Origin: Nocardiopsis sp. CNT312
Lineage (GTDB): Bacteria > Actinomycetota > Actinomycetes > Streptosporangiales > Streptosporangiaceae
DNA: 64,000 nt
NCBI RefSeq assembly: GCF_000515115.1
Contig: NZ_AZXF01000017.1
Span: 62,187-126,186 of the forward strand
Direction: 5' to 3'
In this document: positions 7,180-15,826 of the stretch, piece after piece
How positions within the stretch are numbered: position 1 is the first letter of the stretch
Layout: each line of letters begins with the position of its first letter
The notes under the pieces: generated by a model
Databases searched by the model: none
The model's input: the letters and a program-made list of their open reading frames with translations, nothing else
Told to the model about the DNA's origin: nothing
Translations under genes and position numbers: made by a program

Positions 7180-9600
7180 TCAGCCCGGGGCCATGTCGAC
7201 GAACCGGCTGTAGTGGCCCTGGAAGGCCACGATCACGTCGGAGGTGGGGCCGTTGCGGTTCTTGGCCAGGATGATGTCCGCCTCCCCGGCCCGCGGGGAC
7301 TCCTGATCGTAGGCGTCCTCGCGGTACAGGAGGATCACCATGTCCGCATCCTGCTCAATCGACCCGGATTCCCTCAGATCGGACACCTGGGGCCGCTTGT
7401 CCGTCCGCTGCTCGGGACCGCGGTTGAGCTGGGAGAGCGCGATCACCGGGACCTCAAGCTCCTTGGCCAGGAGCTTGAGGGACCGGGACATCTCGGAGAC
7501 CTCTTGCTGGCGGCTCTCCACCCTCCCGGGGGAGCTCATCAGCTGGAGGTAGTCGACGACGACCAGCTTGAGGTCGTGCTGCTGTTTGAGCCTGCGGCAC
7601 TTGGCCCTGATCTCCATCATCGACATGTTCGGGGAGTCGTCGATGAACAGCGGGGCACTGGCCACCTCACCCATGCGCCTGGCCAGACGGGTCCAGTCCT
7701 CGTCGGTCATCTGGCCCGAGCGCATGGTGTGCAGCGCCACGCGCGCCTCGGCGGCGAGCAGGCGCATGACGATCTCGTTGCGCCCCATCTCCAGACTGAA
7801 GAAGACCGAGGTCATCTCGTGCTTGATCGACGCCGAACGCGCGAAGTCCAGGGCCAGCGTGGAGTTGTGGGTGGGGACCATGGACCCGGTCACCAGGAAG
7901 AGGTGGTCCGGGTGGTCCACCTGGATACAGCGGACCGGGACGCTGTCCACCCGGCGCACGTCGGTGATGAACCTGGAGTCGATTTTCCGGTAGCGACGGC
8001 CCTCCGACCGCTCTCGGTGCGCCGCACGCTTGCGTTCGACGCCGAAGACCTCGCTTGGCGAACCGAACGTGATCGTGTGGCAGACGGACGAACGCGCGTC
8101 GTCTCCGGGGACGCGCTCGGCGAACATCGCCGTCCGGTAGCCAAGGCCGTGCGCGAGTTCGCGGAACCCCTGTGCCAGCCGTTCGCTGGTGACCGCGAAC
8201 CGGACCGAACCGTCGGCGTCGACACTGCCGTCACTGTCGAGGAGGCCAGCAAGGAGCGCTCGGCGCTGCCGCTCCGAAGCACGCAGGTAGAGGTCGGGGA
8301 TGTGCCTGTCCCCGAGGACACCGACCGATCGGAGCAGGGCGGCCACACCGCCGTGGCCGGCGGAGCGGGCGTCCTCCGAGGGGAGGAACACTCCGTAGGT
8401 GGGTCGGCCGGACCCCACCGGCTTGGTGACCAGGCCCTCGGCCTCGATGTTGACGAGGACCTCGGGGTCGGCGGTGGTGACGCGTGCCGCGTCCGACGTG
8501 CCCTCCCCCAACCACACGCCCAGGAAGTAGGGCGGAAGCGGAAGGTTCCGGTCCGGAAGCTCCAGTGCCCGGGCGTTGGCCACCGAGTGGTTCAGCCCAC
8601 CGGCCGCCTCCAGGCGCAGCGTCCGCGCGATTTCCTCGGTCGTGCGCACGGCGGGGAACAGACGCGGTCGCGCCGCGCCCCGGCTCCGCGCCTCCCGGGC
8701 GGCCCGTCGCGAGGCGTGCGTATCTGTCAACCACTGGTGCTGGGCGTCAGCGACGACCTTCGTGCCGTCGTCGAAGGTGATCTCGTAGCACGGCCGGTCG
8801 ACCATCACGCCGCTGTCGGCGACCACACGGGTGGGGGTGCCGTCGGCGGCCAGCACCTCGTCGCCGACCTCGATCCCGCCCATCGTGGTCCATCCCTGAG
8901 GGGTCGGCACCAAAGTGTCCAGCGCCAATGCCTTACCCATCGCGGGCCTGGCGGCGATGACGATGAGCTGTCCGGGGTGGAGGCCGTTGGTGAGGGCGTC
9001 GAAGTCGGCGAACCCGGTGGGCACCCCGGTGAGCGTGCCGTCCTGGGAGCTGATCGCCTCGATCTCGTCGAGGGCGCCGGGCATGATGTCGCCGAGGACG
9101 ACGTAGTCCTCGCCCGTGCGCTTCTCCGCGACCTTGAAGACCTCGGCCTGGGCGTGGTCGACGAGGTCGTCCACCTCGCCGTCGCCCGCGTACCCGATCT
9201 GGGCGATCCGCGTTCCCACCTCGACCAGGCGGCGCAGGATGGCGCGGTCGGAGACGATCTTGGCGTAGTAGCCGGCGTTGGCGGCGGTGGGGATGGCCTC
9301 GGTCAGCGTGTGCAGGTAGGTGGCACCGCCGGACCGGGCACCCTCGCCGCGCTTGGTGAGTTCGGCGTTGACGGAGACCGCGTCGACGGGCTCGCCGCGC
9401 GAGAAGAGGTCGACGACGCAGTCGTAGATGATCTGGTGCGCCGGGCGGTAGAAGTCAGCGGACCGGATGATCTCCACGACCTGGGAGATGGCGTCCTTGG
9501 AGAGGAGCATGCCGCCGAGAACGCTCTGCTCCGCCTGGATGTCGTGCGGAGGCGTGCGATCGTATCCGCCGACGTCGGGCGGTGGCTCGGCAACACTCAC
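7180..9600 (-). CDS. dnaB: Replicative DNA helicase DnaB with an in-frame intein
   Basis: An 806-aa precursor; removing the 356-aa intein leaves a normal 450-aa DnaB. The hexameric 5'-3' helicase unwinds at the fork. The N-terminal domain (PPHDIQAEQSVLGGMLLS) binds primase and the RecA-like C-terminal domain hydrolyses ATP. The Walker A motif is split after ARPAMGK and resumes at STLALDFARSA. Later motifs are intact: VFFSLEM, VVVDYLQLM (Walker B), and LSQLNRGPEQR...LRESGSIEQDADMV. The GTG at 9600 follows AGGGAGAG and gives the family N-terminus. DnaA-box-like sequences lie upstream at 9771-9882. Confidence 0.95.
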   Translation of the reverse strand: MSVAEPPPDVGGYDRTPPHDIQAEQSVLGGMLLSKDAISQVVEIIRSADFYRPAHQIIYDCVVDLFSRGEPVDAVSVNAELTKRGEGARSGGATYLHTLTEAIPTAANAGYYAKIVSDRAILRRLVEVGTRIAQIGYAGDGEVDDLVDHAQAEVFKVAEKRTGEDYVVLGDIMPGALDEIEAISSQDGTLTGVPTGFADFDALTNGLHPGQLIVIAARPAMGKALALDTLVPTPQGWTTMGGIEVGDEVLAADGTPTRVVADSGVMVDRPCYEITFDDGTKVVADAQHQWLTDTHASRRAAREARSRGAARPRLFPAVRTTEEIARTLRLEAAGGLNHSVANARALELPDRNLPLPPYFLGVWLGEGTSDAARVTTADPEVLVNIEAEGLVTKPVGSGRPTYGVFLPSEDARSAGHGGVAALLRSVGVLGDRHIPDLYLRASERQRRALLAGLLDSDGSVDADGSVRFAVTSERLAQGFRELAHGLGYRTAMFAERVPGDDARSSVCHTITFGSPSEVFGVERKRAAHRERSEGRRYRKIDSRFITDVRRVDSVPVRCIQVDHPDHLFLVTGSMVPTHNSTLALDFARSASIKHEMTSVFFSLEMGRNEIVMRLLAAEARVALHTMRSGQMTDEDWTRLARRMGEVASAPLFIDDSPNMSMMEIRAKCRRLKQQHDLKLVVVDYLQLMSSPGRVESRQQEVSEMSRSLKLLAKELEVPVIALSQLNRGPEQRTDKRPQVSDLRESGSIEQDADMVILLYREDAYDQESPRAGEADIILAKNRNGPTSDVIVAFQGHYSRFVDMAPG
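7864..8931 (-). mobile_element. DnaB intein with LAGLIDADG homing endonuclease; class 3 (WCT) signature
   Basis: 356 residues inserted between MGK and ST of the DnaB P-loop. The first residue is Ala (codon 8929-8931) instead of the usual Cys or Ser. The last residues are PTHN, followed by extein Ser. The block B region reads DAQHQW (His65, Trp67). The block F region reads VRCIQVDHPDHLFLV, with Cys335. Thr354 precedes the terminal His-Asn. A non-nucleophilic residue 1 plus Trp, Cys and Thr at these positions is the WCT signature of class 3 inteins, which start splicing from the internal Cys. Endonuclease motifs are present: FLGVWLGEGT and LLAGLLDSDGSVDADGS. Confidence 0.9.
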
Positions 9601-9770
9601 GAACTCACTCTCCCTGGGGCCGCTTCCGGGTCGGCTCCGGGTGCGGACCGACCCCTCCAGGATGCCCCATGCCGGGCGCTGCGGACGCCCTGCCACGGGT
9701 TGTGGACCCGCCCATAACACTCGCCCGGGGTGCTGTGCAGGGCAATGCCGCACACGTTGTGCACATCACC

Positions 9771-9882
9771 TGTGGATAACTTGGGACACCCCTGTGGATA
9801 TAGCCTCCGATCTGCGGAAACCCACCCCGGAAAGACATCGGTAAAGATCTCTGGTGCGCAACCTTTCCACAAGTTATCCACA
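9771..9882. promoter_or_regulatory. Cluster of DnaA-box-like sequences upstream of dnaB
   Basis: Three 9-mers match the DnaA consensus or differ at one base: TGTGGATAA (9771-9779), TGTGGATAT (9793-9801) and TTATCCACA (9874-9882). GTTGTGCACA occurs at about 9756-9765. They lie between the divergent dnaB (start 9600) and MATE (start 9950) genes. They could mediate DnaA control of dnaB or titrate DnaA. Confidence 0.6.
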
Positions 9883-9949
9883 GGATCACACCGATGGGCG
9901 ATCCTTCCTCAGCGGGCTTCCGGGTCCTACCCGGTAGCGTGGCGCTGTC

Positions 9950-11299
9950 ATGCCGAAACTCCTCTCGGCGGCGCCCTTTCGGCACCGTCACGATCGCGAG
10001 ATCTTCGCTCTGGCGGTCCCCACGTTCTTCGCCCTCGTGGCCGAGCCGCTCTTCCTCCTCACCGACACGGCGATCGTCGGCACCCTCGGTGTCCGCGAAC
10101 TCGGGGCCCTGGGCGTGGCCGGGCAGGTGCTGCTGACCCTCGCGGCCGTGTGTATCTTCCTCGCCTACGGCACCACGGCGGCGGTCGCCCGCCGGTTCGG
10201 GGCGGGGGACGTCTCCGGCGGGATCCGGGACGGCGTCGACGGACTGTGGCTGGCGGTCCTGCTCGGCGTCGCCGCGATCGCGGTCGGCTGGCCGCTGGGG
10301 CCACTGCTGGTCGACCTCCTGGGGGCGTCGGAGCGGATCCGACCGTTCGCGCTCTCCTATCTGCGGATCAGCCTGCTGAGCACACCGTTCCTGCTGATCG
10401 TGATGGCCGGGACCGGGGTGCTGCGCGGGCTCCAGGACGCACGCACCCCGCTGGTGGTGGCGGTCGCCTCCTACACGGCCAACGCGGCGCTGTGCGCGGT
10501 GTTCGTTTTCGTCCTCGACTGGGGAATCGCGGGCTCGGCGTGGGCGACGGTGCTCGCGCAGGCGGCCGGGGCCTTCTGGTACGTGGCGGCGATCGGCCGC
10601 GCGGCCCGGAGGGAGGGGGTGTCCCTCGCGCCGACCCGGCGGGGGATCGGGGCCTCGGCCTCGGCGGGGTTCGCCCTGTTCCTGCGCAGCGTGTCGATGC
10701 GCGTGGTCGCGCTGGTGACCACGGCGGTGGCCGCCCGCCTGGGCGACGCGTCGATCGCCGCCCACCAGGTCACCTACAACGTCTGGGCGCTGCTGGTGTT
10801 CGCCATGGACGCGATCGCGATCGCCGGGCAGTCGATCGTCGGCCGGTACCTGGGAGCGGGCGACGTCCGGGGGACGCGTGACGCCACCCGGCGCATGGTG
10901 GAGTGGGGCGTCCTGCTGGGCGTGGTGTTTTCGGCCCTGGTGTTCGTCCTGCTGCCCTGGATCCCAGTGCCGTTCACCTCCGATCCGCAGGTACGCGCGC
11001 TCATCACGGCGACCTTGGTGGTCGCCGCGCTGCTGCAACCGCTCAGCGGGGTGACGATGGTGCTGGACGGTGTGCTCATGGGTGCCGGGGACCAGCGGTA
11101 CCTGGCGTGGGCGTCTCTGTGGACGATGCTGGTCTTCCTGCCCTTCGCCCTAGTGCCGCCCGCCGTCACGGACACACCGATGCGGGGGCTGGTCGGGCTG
11201 TGGTGCGCTTTCGCGGTGTGGATCCTGGCCCGCGCCCTCACCCTCGGTGCGCGGGCGCGCGGCACCGCCTGGCTGGTGACGGGGGCCCGCCGCCCGTAG
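9950..11299 (+). CDS. MATE family efflux transporter (DinF-like)
   Basis: A 449-aa polytopic membrane protein with about 12 helices in two homologous halves. The first half has EIFALAVPTFFALVAEPLFLLTDTAIVGTLG; the second has FLRSVSMRVVALVTTAVAARLG...AAHQVTYNVWALLVFAMDAIAIAGQSIVGR. These repeats, with ALTDTAIVG and AGQSIVGR, are typical of the DinF branch of MATE, which exports drugs or metabolites using Na+ or H+ gradients. The substrate is not predictable. The rplI-MATE-dnaB neighbourhood is found in other actinobacteria, so this is part of the core block. Confidence 0.9.
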   Translation: MPKLLSAAPFRHRHDREIFALAVPTFFALVAEPLFLLTDTAIVGTLGVRELGALGVAGQVLLTLAAVCIFLAYGTTAAVARRFGAGDVSGGIRDGVDGLWLAVLLGVAAIAVGWPLGPLLVDLLGASERIRPFALSYLRISLLSTPFLLIVMAGTGVLRGLQDARTPLVVAVASYTANAALCAVFVFVLDWGIAGSAWATVLAQAAGAFWYVAAIGRAARREGVSLAPTRRGIGASASAGFALFLRSVSMRVVALVTTAVAARLGDASIAAHQVTYNVWALLVFAMDAIAIAGQSIVGRYLGAGDVRGTRDATRRMVEWGVLLGVVFSALVFVLLPWIPVPFTSDPQVRALITATLVVAALLQPLSGVTMVLDGVLMGAGDQRYLAWASLWTMLVFLPFALVPPAVTDTPMRGLVGLWCAFAVWILARALTLGARARGTAWLVTGARRP

Positions 11300-11317
11300 A
11301 CGCCGGGGGCGGAGTCC

Positions 11318-11920
11318 TCAGCCGCGGTCGCCCCACACGGAGTCCTCGAACGGGCCGAGCAGGCACTGGCCCCGCGCCCGGGGACGGCCCCCACCCCAGT
11401 TCGCGGCGGATCACCCCGCCCTGACGCGCCGCGGCGCGCTCCTCCTCGGCGGTGAGCGGGCGGTCCTGGTCGTCTTCCTCGGTGCGCAGCCGCGCCCGTC
11501 TGCCTCTGGTCAGGGCGGTCCTCCCGGTGGGCGCGCACCCCTTGGGCGGGCGCCCTCGGGCGGTCGGGGTTCGAGCGGGGAGCGCCACACCGCCGGGTGC
11601 GGGCGCCCGTCCGGTGCCGTGGCGCACACCCGGGTGACCACGCCCCGGGTGGCGCCCATCCAGCGGACGCGCGCACCGTGTGACGCGCGCACCGTGTTCC
11701 GCCGCCCACGTGCGCAGGGCGGCCTTGGTGGGCAGGGTGCGGGTGTCGCAGAGGGTGCGCGGGCCTCGGCGACCCGCTCGAACGGGTCGCCGAGGCCGCT
11801 CCAGCCCACCGGGCGGACCGCGAAGTAGGTGTGTTTCCCCTGGGCATCGGCTTCGAAGGAGACGATCCAGCGACCCGTGATCAGTTCGTCCAAGGCGCGC
11901 GCACGTGCCTCGGTGCGCAC
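11318..11920 (-). pseudogene. Frameshifted conserved hypothetical gene
   Basis: Three protein-like segments lie in order on the minus strand in different frames. From about 11920: VRTEARARALDELITGRW, then DAQGKHTYFAVRPVGWSG and LGDPFERVAEA. From about 11760: CDTRTLPTKAALRTWAAEHGARV. From about 11500: EEDDQDRPLTAEEERAAARQ and GGVIRRELGWG. After a further shift: GQCLLGPFEDSVWGDRG, ending at the TGA at 11320-11318. At least two frame shifts separate the segments. I do not recognise the family. The segments look like one globular protein with a short acidic linker, and the last 100 bases have normal coding bias. It is the left part of a decayed island. Confidence 0.4.
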
Positions 11921-12191
11921 ACCGCCGCCCCCACCCGTGGGCGGTGTGCCCGTGCCCCGGGCACCGGCGGCGCCCTGCCCGGGGGCCGTGTGCCCACCGG
12001 GCGCCCACGGGTTCGGGGAGACTGCGCCCACGGGCACCGGGCGGTGCGCCCGGCGCCCGCCCGGTCTGCCAGGGCGGGCGCGGCGGTGCGCGGGCGTACA
12101 AGCGCACACGGCCGGACCGGAGGCACCGGTTCGGGGCGAGTGCCCCCCAGGGCCACGGTGGTCGTTTCCCGGCAGCACACTGGGCACCTCC
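11921..12191. other. GC-rich palindromic low-complexity DNA, no gene
   Basis: About 270 bases dominated by short words such as GGGCGCCC, GTGCGC, CCCGGGC and GCGCCCAC in both orientations. Frames are open on all strands only because of base composition. The style closely resembles 58150-58745. Confidence 0.45.
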
Positions 12192-12935
12192 TTCGTCAGG
12201 GTGCCGGATTCGAGGCCCGAGCACACCGGATCTCGGCGTTCCACCCGATCGTGGTGCACGGGCTGCTCCAAACCCCGGCCGACGCCGCCGCGTCTGCCCG
12301 TGCTTGCCTGGCACGCACGGAGGAGGGGATCGAGCGCATCGTCGTGGCCCGGATGGAGCGTCAAAAGCTCCTCACCCCATCCGGCGCTCCCGCATTCCGC
12401 TACGTCCTCGACGCGGCCGTCCTGCTCCGCTTGGCCGTGACACCAGAACTCGCACACGACCGGTTCCGCCACTCGGTGGACCTCGCCGAGGCTGTCGGCA
12501 CCGTGACTTTGCAGGTCCTGCCGATCGGGGCGGGCCCACACGGCTGCATGCACGGGTCTACCGTGCTCCTTGACTACGAGGATGAAACGGACCCCGGCCC
12601 CGTCTGCCTGGAAACCCGTGGCCGCGGCACCTACGTGGGTTTCCCCGCGCAGATGGCCGACTACCGACTCGCGGTGGGTGACGCCGCTGCCGGCACCCTG
12701 TTCACGAGGGCCAGCATCGACCTGGTCAAGAGCATGCTCACCGACGAGAAGAGGGTCACCGTGGACTCCTCCCGCATATTCCACAAGTCCGGTTGCAGCG
12801 CTGGCGAGGCCGCGTGCGTGGAGCTGTCGGAGGGGACCGAAACGCTCCTTCGCGGCACCCAGCACGGGGAGGCCGGACACCTCGCTTTCCCTGGAGGAGA
12901 GTGGGGAGCGGTCCTCCAGACCCTTCGCCGGATGA
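12192..12935 (+). pseudogene. Truncated DUF5753 regulator remnant run into a DUF397 domain
   Basis: One frame encodes the C-terminal DUF5753 part of an XRE-type regulator: FEARAHRISAFHPIVVHGLLQTP, ERIVVARMERQKLL, FRYVLDAAVLLR, VTLQVLPIGAGPHGCMHGS, GRGTYVGFPAQMADYR. The N-terminal helix-turn-helix is missing. Without a stop, the frame continues through a GTG at 12761 into a DUF397 unit: SRIFHKSGCSAGEAACVELS...HLAFPGGEWGAVLQTL. DUF397 is normally a separate gene directly downstream. Its end is also shifted: a TGA at 12933-12935 lies one frame over. XRE-DUF5753/DUF397 pairs control development or metabolism in actinomycetes; this copy is broken at both ends. Confidence 0.65.
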
Positions 12936-12947
12936 GCTGGCTGAGTA

Positions 12948-12977
12948 CACGGAAGCCCCTGTCCGGGGGCTTCCGTG
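12948..12977 (+). terminator. Hairpin terminator after the DUF397 remnant
   Basis: A perfect 12-bp stem (12948-12959 with 12966-12977) and a 6-nt loop, just past the out-of-frame stop of the DUF397 unit. Its survival supports a formerly functional gene pair. Confidence 0.7.
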
Positions 12978-13145
12978 CGCTCAGTCCCGAACGTGAGCCC
13001 ACATCCCGAGGGCACTGCCAGGCAGTAGCCGGAACTCGGGCAACGCGTGGACGTGCCCGGTGTCCGAGAGGGGCAGAGGTTCCTGACCGCGCTCCGGAGC
13101 GATCAGGGGTCACACGGCATGCTCACCGACCAGGGAGACGACACC

Positions 13146-13374
13146 ATGCGCCGCTCCATCCCCGAACCCGCTTTCCGCAAGAGCGGCTACAGCAACCCGT
13201 CAAACTGCGTCGAGGCCGCCGACCCTCCCGGTGGCACGCGGCTCTGTGCACCCCGGACACGGGCGCTTCCTCATACCCCGAGAGGAGTGGACCGTGCTCC
13301 CGCGCACCGTCCGGCGGGGCAGGGTGTGGCCCAGGGGCGCTCTGGGAAAACGGCAGCGCAAGGCCCCGGAGTAG
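13146..13374 (+). pseudogene. Second DUF397 remnant, frameshifted
   Basis: The ATG at 13146 has AGGGAG upstream. The first half reads EPAFRKSGYSNPSNCVEAADPPGG, a standard DUF397 start. After about 13240 the family sequence continues in another frame as HPGHGRFLIPREEWTVLPRTVRRG, ending at TAG 13372-13374. One indel separates the halves. DUF397 proteins are about 60-70 aa partners of XRE-DUF5753 regulators. Confidence 0.65.
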
Positions 13375-13388
13375 CGGGTGCTCCGGGG
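13364..13388 (-). terminator. Hairpin terminator of the amidase gene
   Basis: An 8-bp stem CCCCGGAG/CTCCGGGG (13364-13371 with 13381-13388), 19 bases past the minus-strand stop at 13407. Confidence 0.5.
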
Positions 13389-13406
13389 ACGCGGCGTCCT
13401 CGAACG

Positions 13407-14234
13407 TCAGGAGGGCACGTCGCCACTTCCCCAGGCCGGGCCGTGGTAGAACAGCGCCCTGCGCTCCTGCTCGGGAACGGGCGGATAGCCGGGCAGCTCC
13501 TCGGGTACCACGACACGGCGCTCGAAGTAGCTGAGCCTGATCAGCGCGCCGTCCAGCCGGTACCGCACCTTGCGGCGCAGCCGGGGCAGCATCGCGTACA
13601 GCTCGTCCCCCGGACAGGCCGTGGCGTTGTAGTCCCGGTGCCCGACGATCGCCTCCGAGGGATCCAGACCGTAGACCGAGCACAGCCAGGCACACGTGTC
13701 GGCCAGAGCATCGAACAGCACTTCCGGCGGCTCCTCGGACGTGTACAGGCCCTCGTTCTCGATCCCGATGGTGTGACTGTTGTGGTTCGCGGTGTGTGCC
13801 CCCAGCACGTGGCGGCCCTCCCGGATCGCCGCCAGCGAGCGGTCCCGCCCCTCCATGACGTGGCCGCCGCGGCTGATCGTGAGCTGCTGGCCGGTGTCGG
13901 ACCAGCCGTTGGTGTCCATGTGGTGGCGCTGGATCGCACGCGACAGCGACGCCGCGTGCGACTTCGACGTGTCGGAGGTGTTCGAGGTGGCCGTGTGGTG
14001 CACGACGATGTGGGTCGGGGCCCGGTCCAGGACCTGGATGGCCACCTTGGGGGACCGTGCCCGCCAGTCCGACCTTGAGTACACCTTCGGCGCCCCCGCG
14101 GCGAACGCCGCGTCCATCGTGAGCGCGCCCACCGCTCCGCCGAGCAGTGCCCCCCCGGCCGCCAGTGCGGATCCGCGCAGCATCGTCCTGCGCCCCACTC
14201 GGGGCGGATGGTTCGGTCCTCTTCGCACGGACAT
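13407..14234 (-). CDS. Tat-exported PGRP-type N-acetylmuramoyl-L-alanine amidase
   Basis: A 275-aa protein. The N-terminus has a twin-arginine signal (GRRTMLRGSALAAGGALLGG, about residues 14-33) with cleavage likely after AAFA. The PGRP/amidase_2 domain follows: YSRSDWRARSPKV, then IVVHHTATSN (first zinc His), then AHTANHNSHTIGIENEG, then AIVGHRDYNATACPGD (second zinc His, and the Cys of catalytic PGRPs). It probably cuts the lactyl-amide bond of peptidoglycan outside the membrane. The last 50 residues form an extra C-terminal region. The ATG at 14234 follows GAGAGGAC. It sits between the decayed island and the ribosomal operon. Confidence 0.9.
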   Translation of the reverse strand: MSVRRGPNHPPRVGRRTMLRGSALAAGGALLGGAVGALTMDAAFAAGAPKVYSRSDWRARSPKVAIQVLDRAPTHIVVHHTATSNTSDTSKSHAASLSRAIQRHHMDTNGWSDTGQQLTISRGGHVMEGRDRSLAAIREGRHVLGAHTANHNSHTIGIENEGLYTSEEPPEVLFDALADTCAWLCSVYGLDPSEAIVGHRDYNATACPGDELYAMLPRLRRKVRYRLDGALIRLSYFERRVVVPEELPGYPPVPEQERRALFYHGPAWGSGDVPS

Positions 14235-14380
14235 CGTTGGTCGTCCTCTCTGTGCGGGGTACCGCTATATGCGATACCGACACAGAGAACACGATAAATT
14301 ACATAGCGTAATCAACGATCAGGCGTCCTGCCCGGGCGTGTCATACAGACGCTACGGAAGACGGGCCCCGAACACACGAA

Positions 14381-14406
14381 GGCCCCGCCCAGGGAAGGAC
14401 GGGGCC
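14381..14406 (-). terminator. Terminator of the rpsF-ssb-rpsR-rplI operon
   Basis: A GC stem GGCCCCG/CGGGGCC (14381-14387 with 14400-14406) 16 bases after the rplI stop on the minus strand. Confidence 0.65.
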
Positions 14407-14421
14407 GGTGGACGCCGGGCC

Positions 14422-14868
14422 TCAGGCCCCGGTGATGTCCAGCTTGATCTGCGCGGAGACCTCGGGGTGCAGGCGGACCTGCACCTTGTAGGCACCGACA
14501 GACTTGATCGGGCTCTTGATCTCGATCCGGCGCTTGTCCAGCTCGGGACCGCCGGAGACCTTGACGGCATCGGCGATGTCCGCGGGCGTGACCGAACCGA
14601 ACAGGCGGCCGCCCTCGCCCGCGCGCTGCTTCATGCGCACGGTGAGCGCGCCGATCTGACCGGCGACCTGGCGGGCCTCGTCCAGGCTGCGGATGTCACG
14701 CGACTTGCGGGCGCGCTGGATCAGGTCGATCTGCTTCTGGCCGCCGCGCGTCCACCTGATGGCGAACCCGCGGGGAAGCAGGTAGTTGCGGCCGTAGCCG
14801 TTCTTCACCTCGACGACATCGCCGGGGGCTCCGAGACCGTTGACCTCGTGGGTCAGGATCAGCTTCAC
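14422..14868 (-). CDS. rplI: 50S ribosomal protein L9
   Basis: A 148-aa protein with the L9 signature [36 protein letters not shown] over residues 1-36. A long connecting helix ([20 protein letters not shown]) and the C-terminal rRNA-binding domain ([15 protein letters not shown]...[22 protein letters not shown]) follow. L9 binds 23S rRNA near the L1 stalk and helps restrain frameshifting. It is the last gene of the rpsF-ssb-rpsR-rplI operon. The ATG is fixed by the conserved N-terminus. Confidence 0.97.
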   Translation of the reverse strand: MKLILTHEVNGLGAPGDVVEVKNGYGRNYLLPRGFAIRWTRGGQKQIDLIQRARKSRDIRSLDEARQVAGQIGALTVRMKQRAGEGGRLFGSVTPADIADAVKVSGGPELDKRRIEIKSPIKSVGAYKVQVRLHPEVSAQIKLDITGA

Positions 14869-14897
14869 GACAAAAACCTCCCTCGGACAAATCCCCG

Positions 14898-15134
14898 CTA
14901 GCGAGCGGTGCTGGTGTAGGGCAGCAGGGCGACCTCGCGCGCGTTCTTGATCGCGGTGGCGACGTCGCGCTGGTGCTGGGTGCAGTTACCCGTGACGCGG
15001 CGGGCGCGGATCTTGCCGCGCTCGGAGATGAACTTGCGGAGAAGCGTGGTGTCCTTGTAGTCGATGTAGGACTGCTTCTCCTGGCAGAAGAGGCAAACCT
15101 TCTTCTTGGGCTTGCGCGCTGCCGGCTTCGCCAT
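14898..15134 (-). CDS. rpsR: 30S ribosomal protein S18 (Cys-containing form)
   Basis: A 78-aa protein: [20 protein letters not shown], then [20 protein letters not shown], then [19 protein letters not shown] and REVALLPYT. The CLFC pair plus a later Cys mark the zinc-ribbon (C+) type rather than the Cys-free type. Actinobacteria often carry both types and swap them under zinc limitation. The ATG at 15134 has AAGGAG in front; an upstream in-frame Met is not supported. S18 pairs with S6 on the platform of the 30S subunit, and rpsF lies in the same operon. Confidence 0.96.
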   Translation of the reverse strand: MAKPAARKPKKKVCLFCQEKQSYIDYKDTTLLRKFISERGKIRARRVTGNCTQHQRDVATAIKNAREVALLPYTSTAR

Positions 15135-15244
15135 CGTGGTGCTCCTTCGCAAGAGCCCCGGGATCTCCCCGGGGATGGTCTATGACACAGGAATGGTGGC
15201 CCGGCGCCGTGGCTGGCGCCGTGGCCGTGTACGGGTGCGGCCGC

Positions 15245-15826
15245 TTAGAACGGCGGCTCGTCGGAGAAGCCTCCGCCGCCGCCACCGAATCCGCCGCCGC
15301 TGTTGTTGGCCCACGGGTCGTCGGCCGGGGGACCGCTGCGCTGGCCGCCCTGCTGGCCGCCGAAGCCGCCGCCCTGGTTCCCGTAGCCGCCGCCCTGGGG
15401 CTGTCCGCCCCCCTGCGGACCGCCACCGAAACCGCCACCGCCGCCGAAGCCGCCGCCCTGGCGCTGCGTCTTGGCCACCTTGGCGGTGGCGTAGCGCAGG
15501 GCCGGACCGACCTCTTCGACGTCGACCTCGAACACGGTGCGCTTCTCGCCCTCGCGGGTCTCGAACGAGCGCTGCTTCAGTCGGCCCTGCACGACGACGC
15601 GCGCGCCGCGCTGAAGGCTCTCGGCCACGTTCTCCGCGTACTGGCGCCACACGGTGCAGGTGAGGAACATGGACTCGCCGTCCTTCCACTCACCTGCCTG
15701 CCGGTCGAAGGTACGGGGCGTGGAGGCCACACGGAAGTTGGCGACCGCGACCCCGCTCTGGGTGAAGTGCAGTTCAGGGTCGTCGACGAGGTTGCCGACG
15801 ATCGTGATCTGGGTTTCGCCTGCCAT
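15245..15826 (-). CDS. ssb: Single-stranded DNA-binding protein
   Basis: A 193-aa SSB. The OB fold covers residues 1-115: [72 protein letters not shown] Gly/Gln-rich linker of about 65 residues follows ([13 protein letters not shown]...). The acidic tip DEPPF recruits replication proteins. It protects ssDNA at forks as a tetramer. It is placed between rpsF and rpsR as in most bacteria. Confidence 0.97.
   Translation of the reverse strand: MAGETQITIVGNLVDDPELHFTQSGVAVANFRVASTPRTFDRQAGEWKDGESMFLTCTVWRQYAENVAESLQRGARVVVQGRLKQRSFETREGEKRTVFEVDVEEVGPALRYATAKVAKTQRQGGGFGGGGGFGGGPQGGGQPQGGGYGNQGGGFGGQQGGQRSGPPADDPWANNSGGGFGGGGGGFSDEPPF

Noticed and set aside
7090-9717. 875-aa plus-strand frame antisense to dnaB
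   Set aside because: The minus strand carries every DnaB and intein motif; the plus frame is its complement and has no protein signal.
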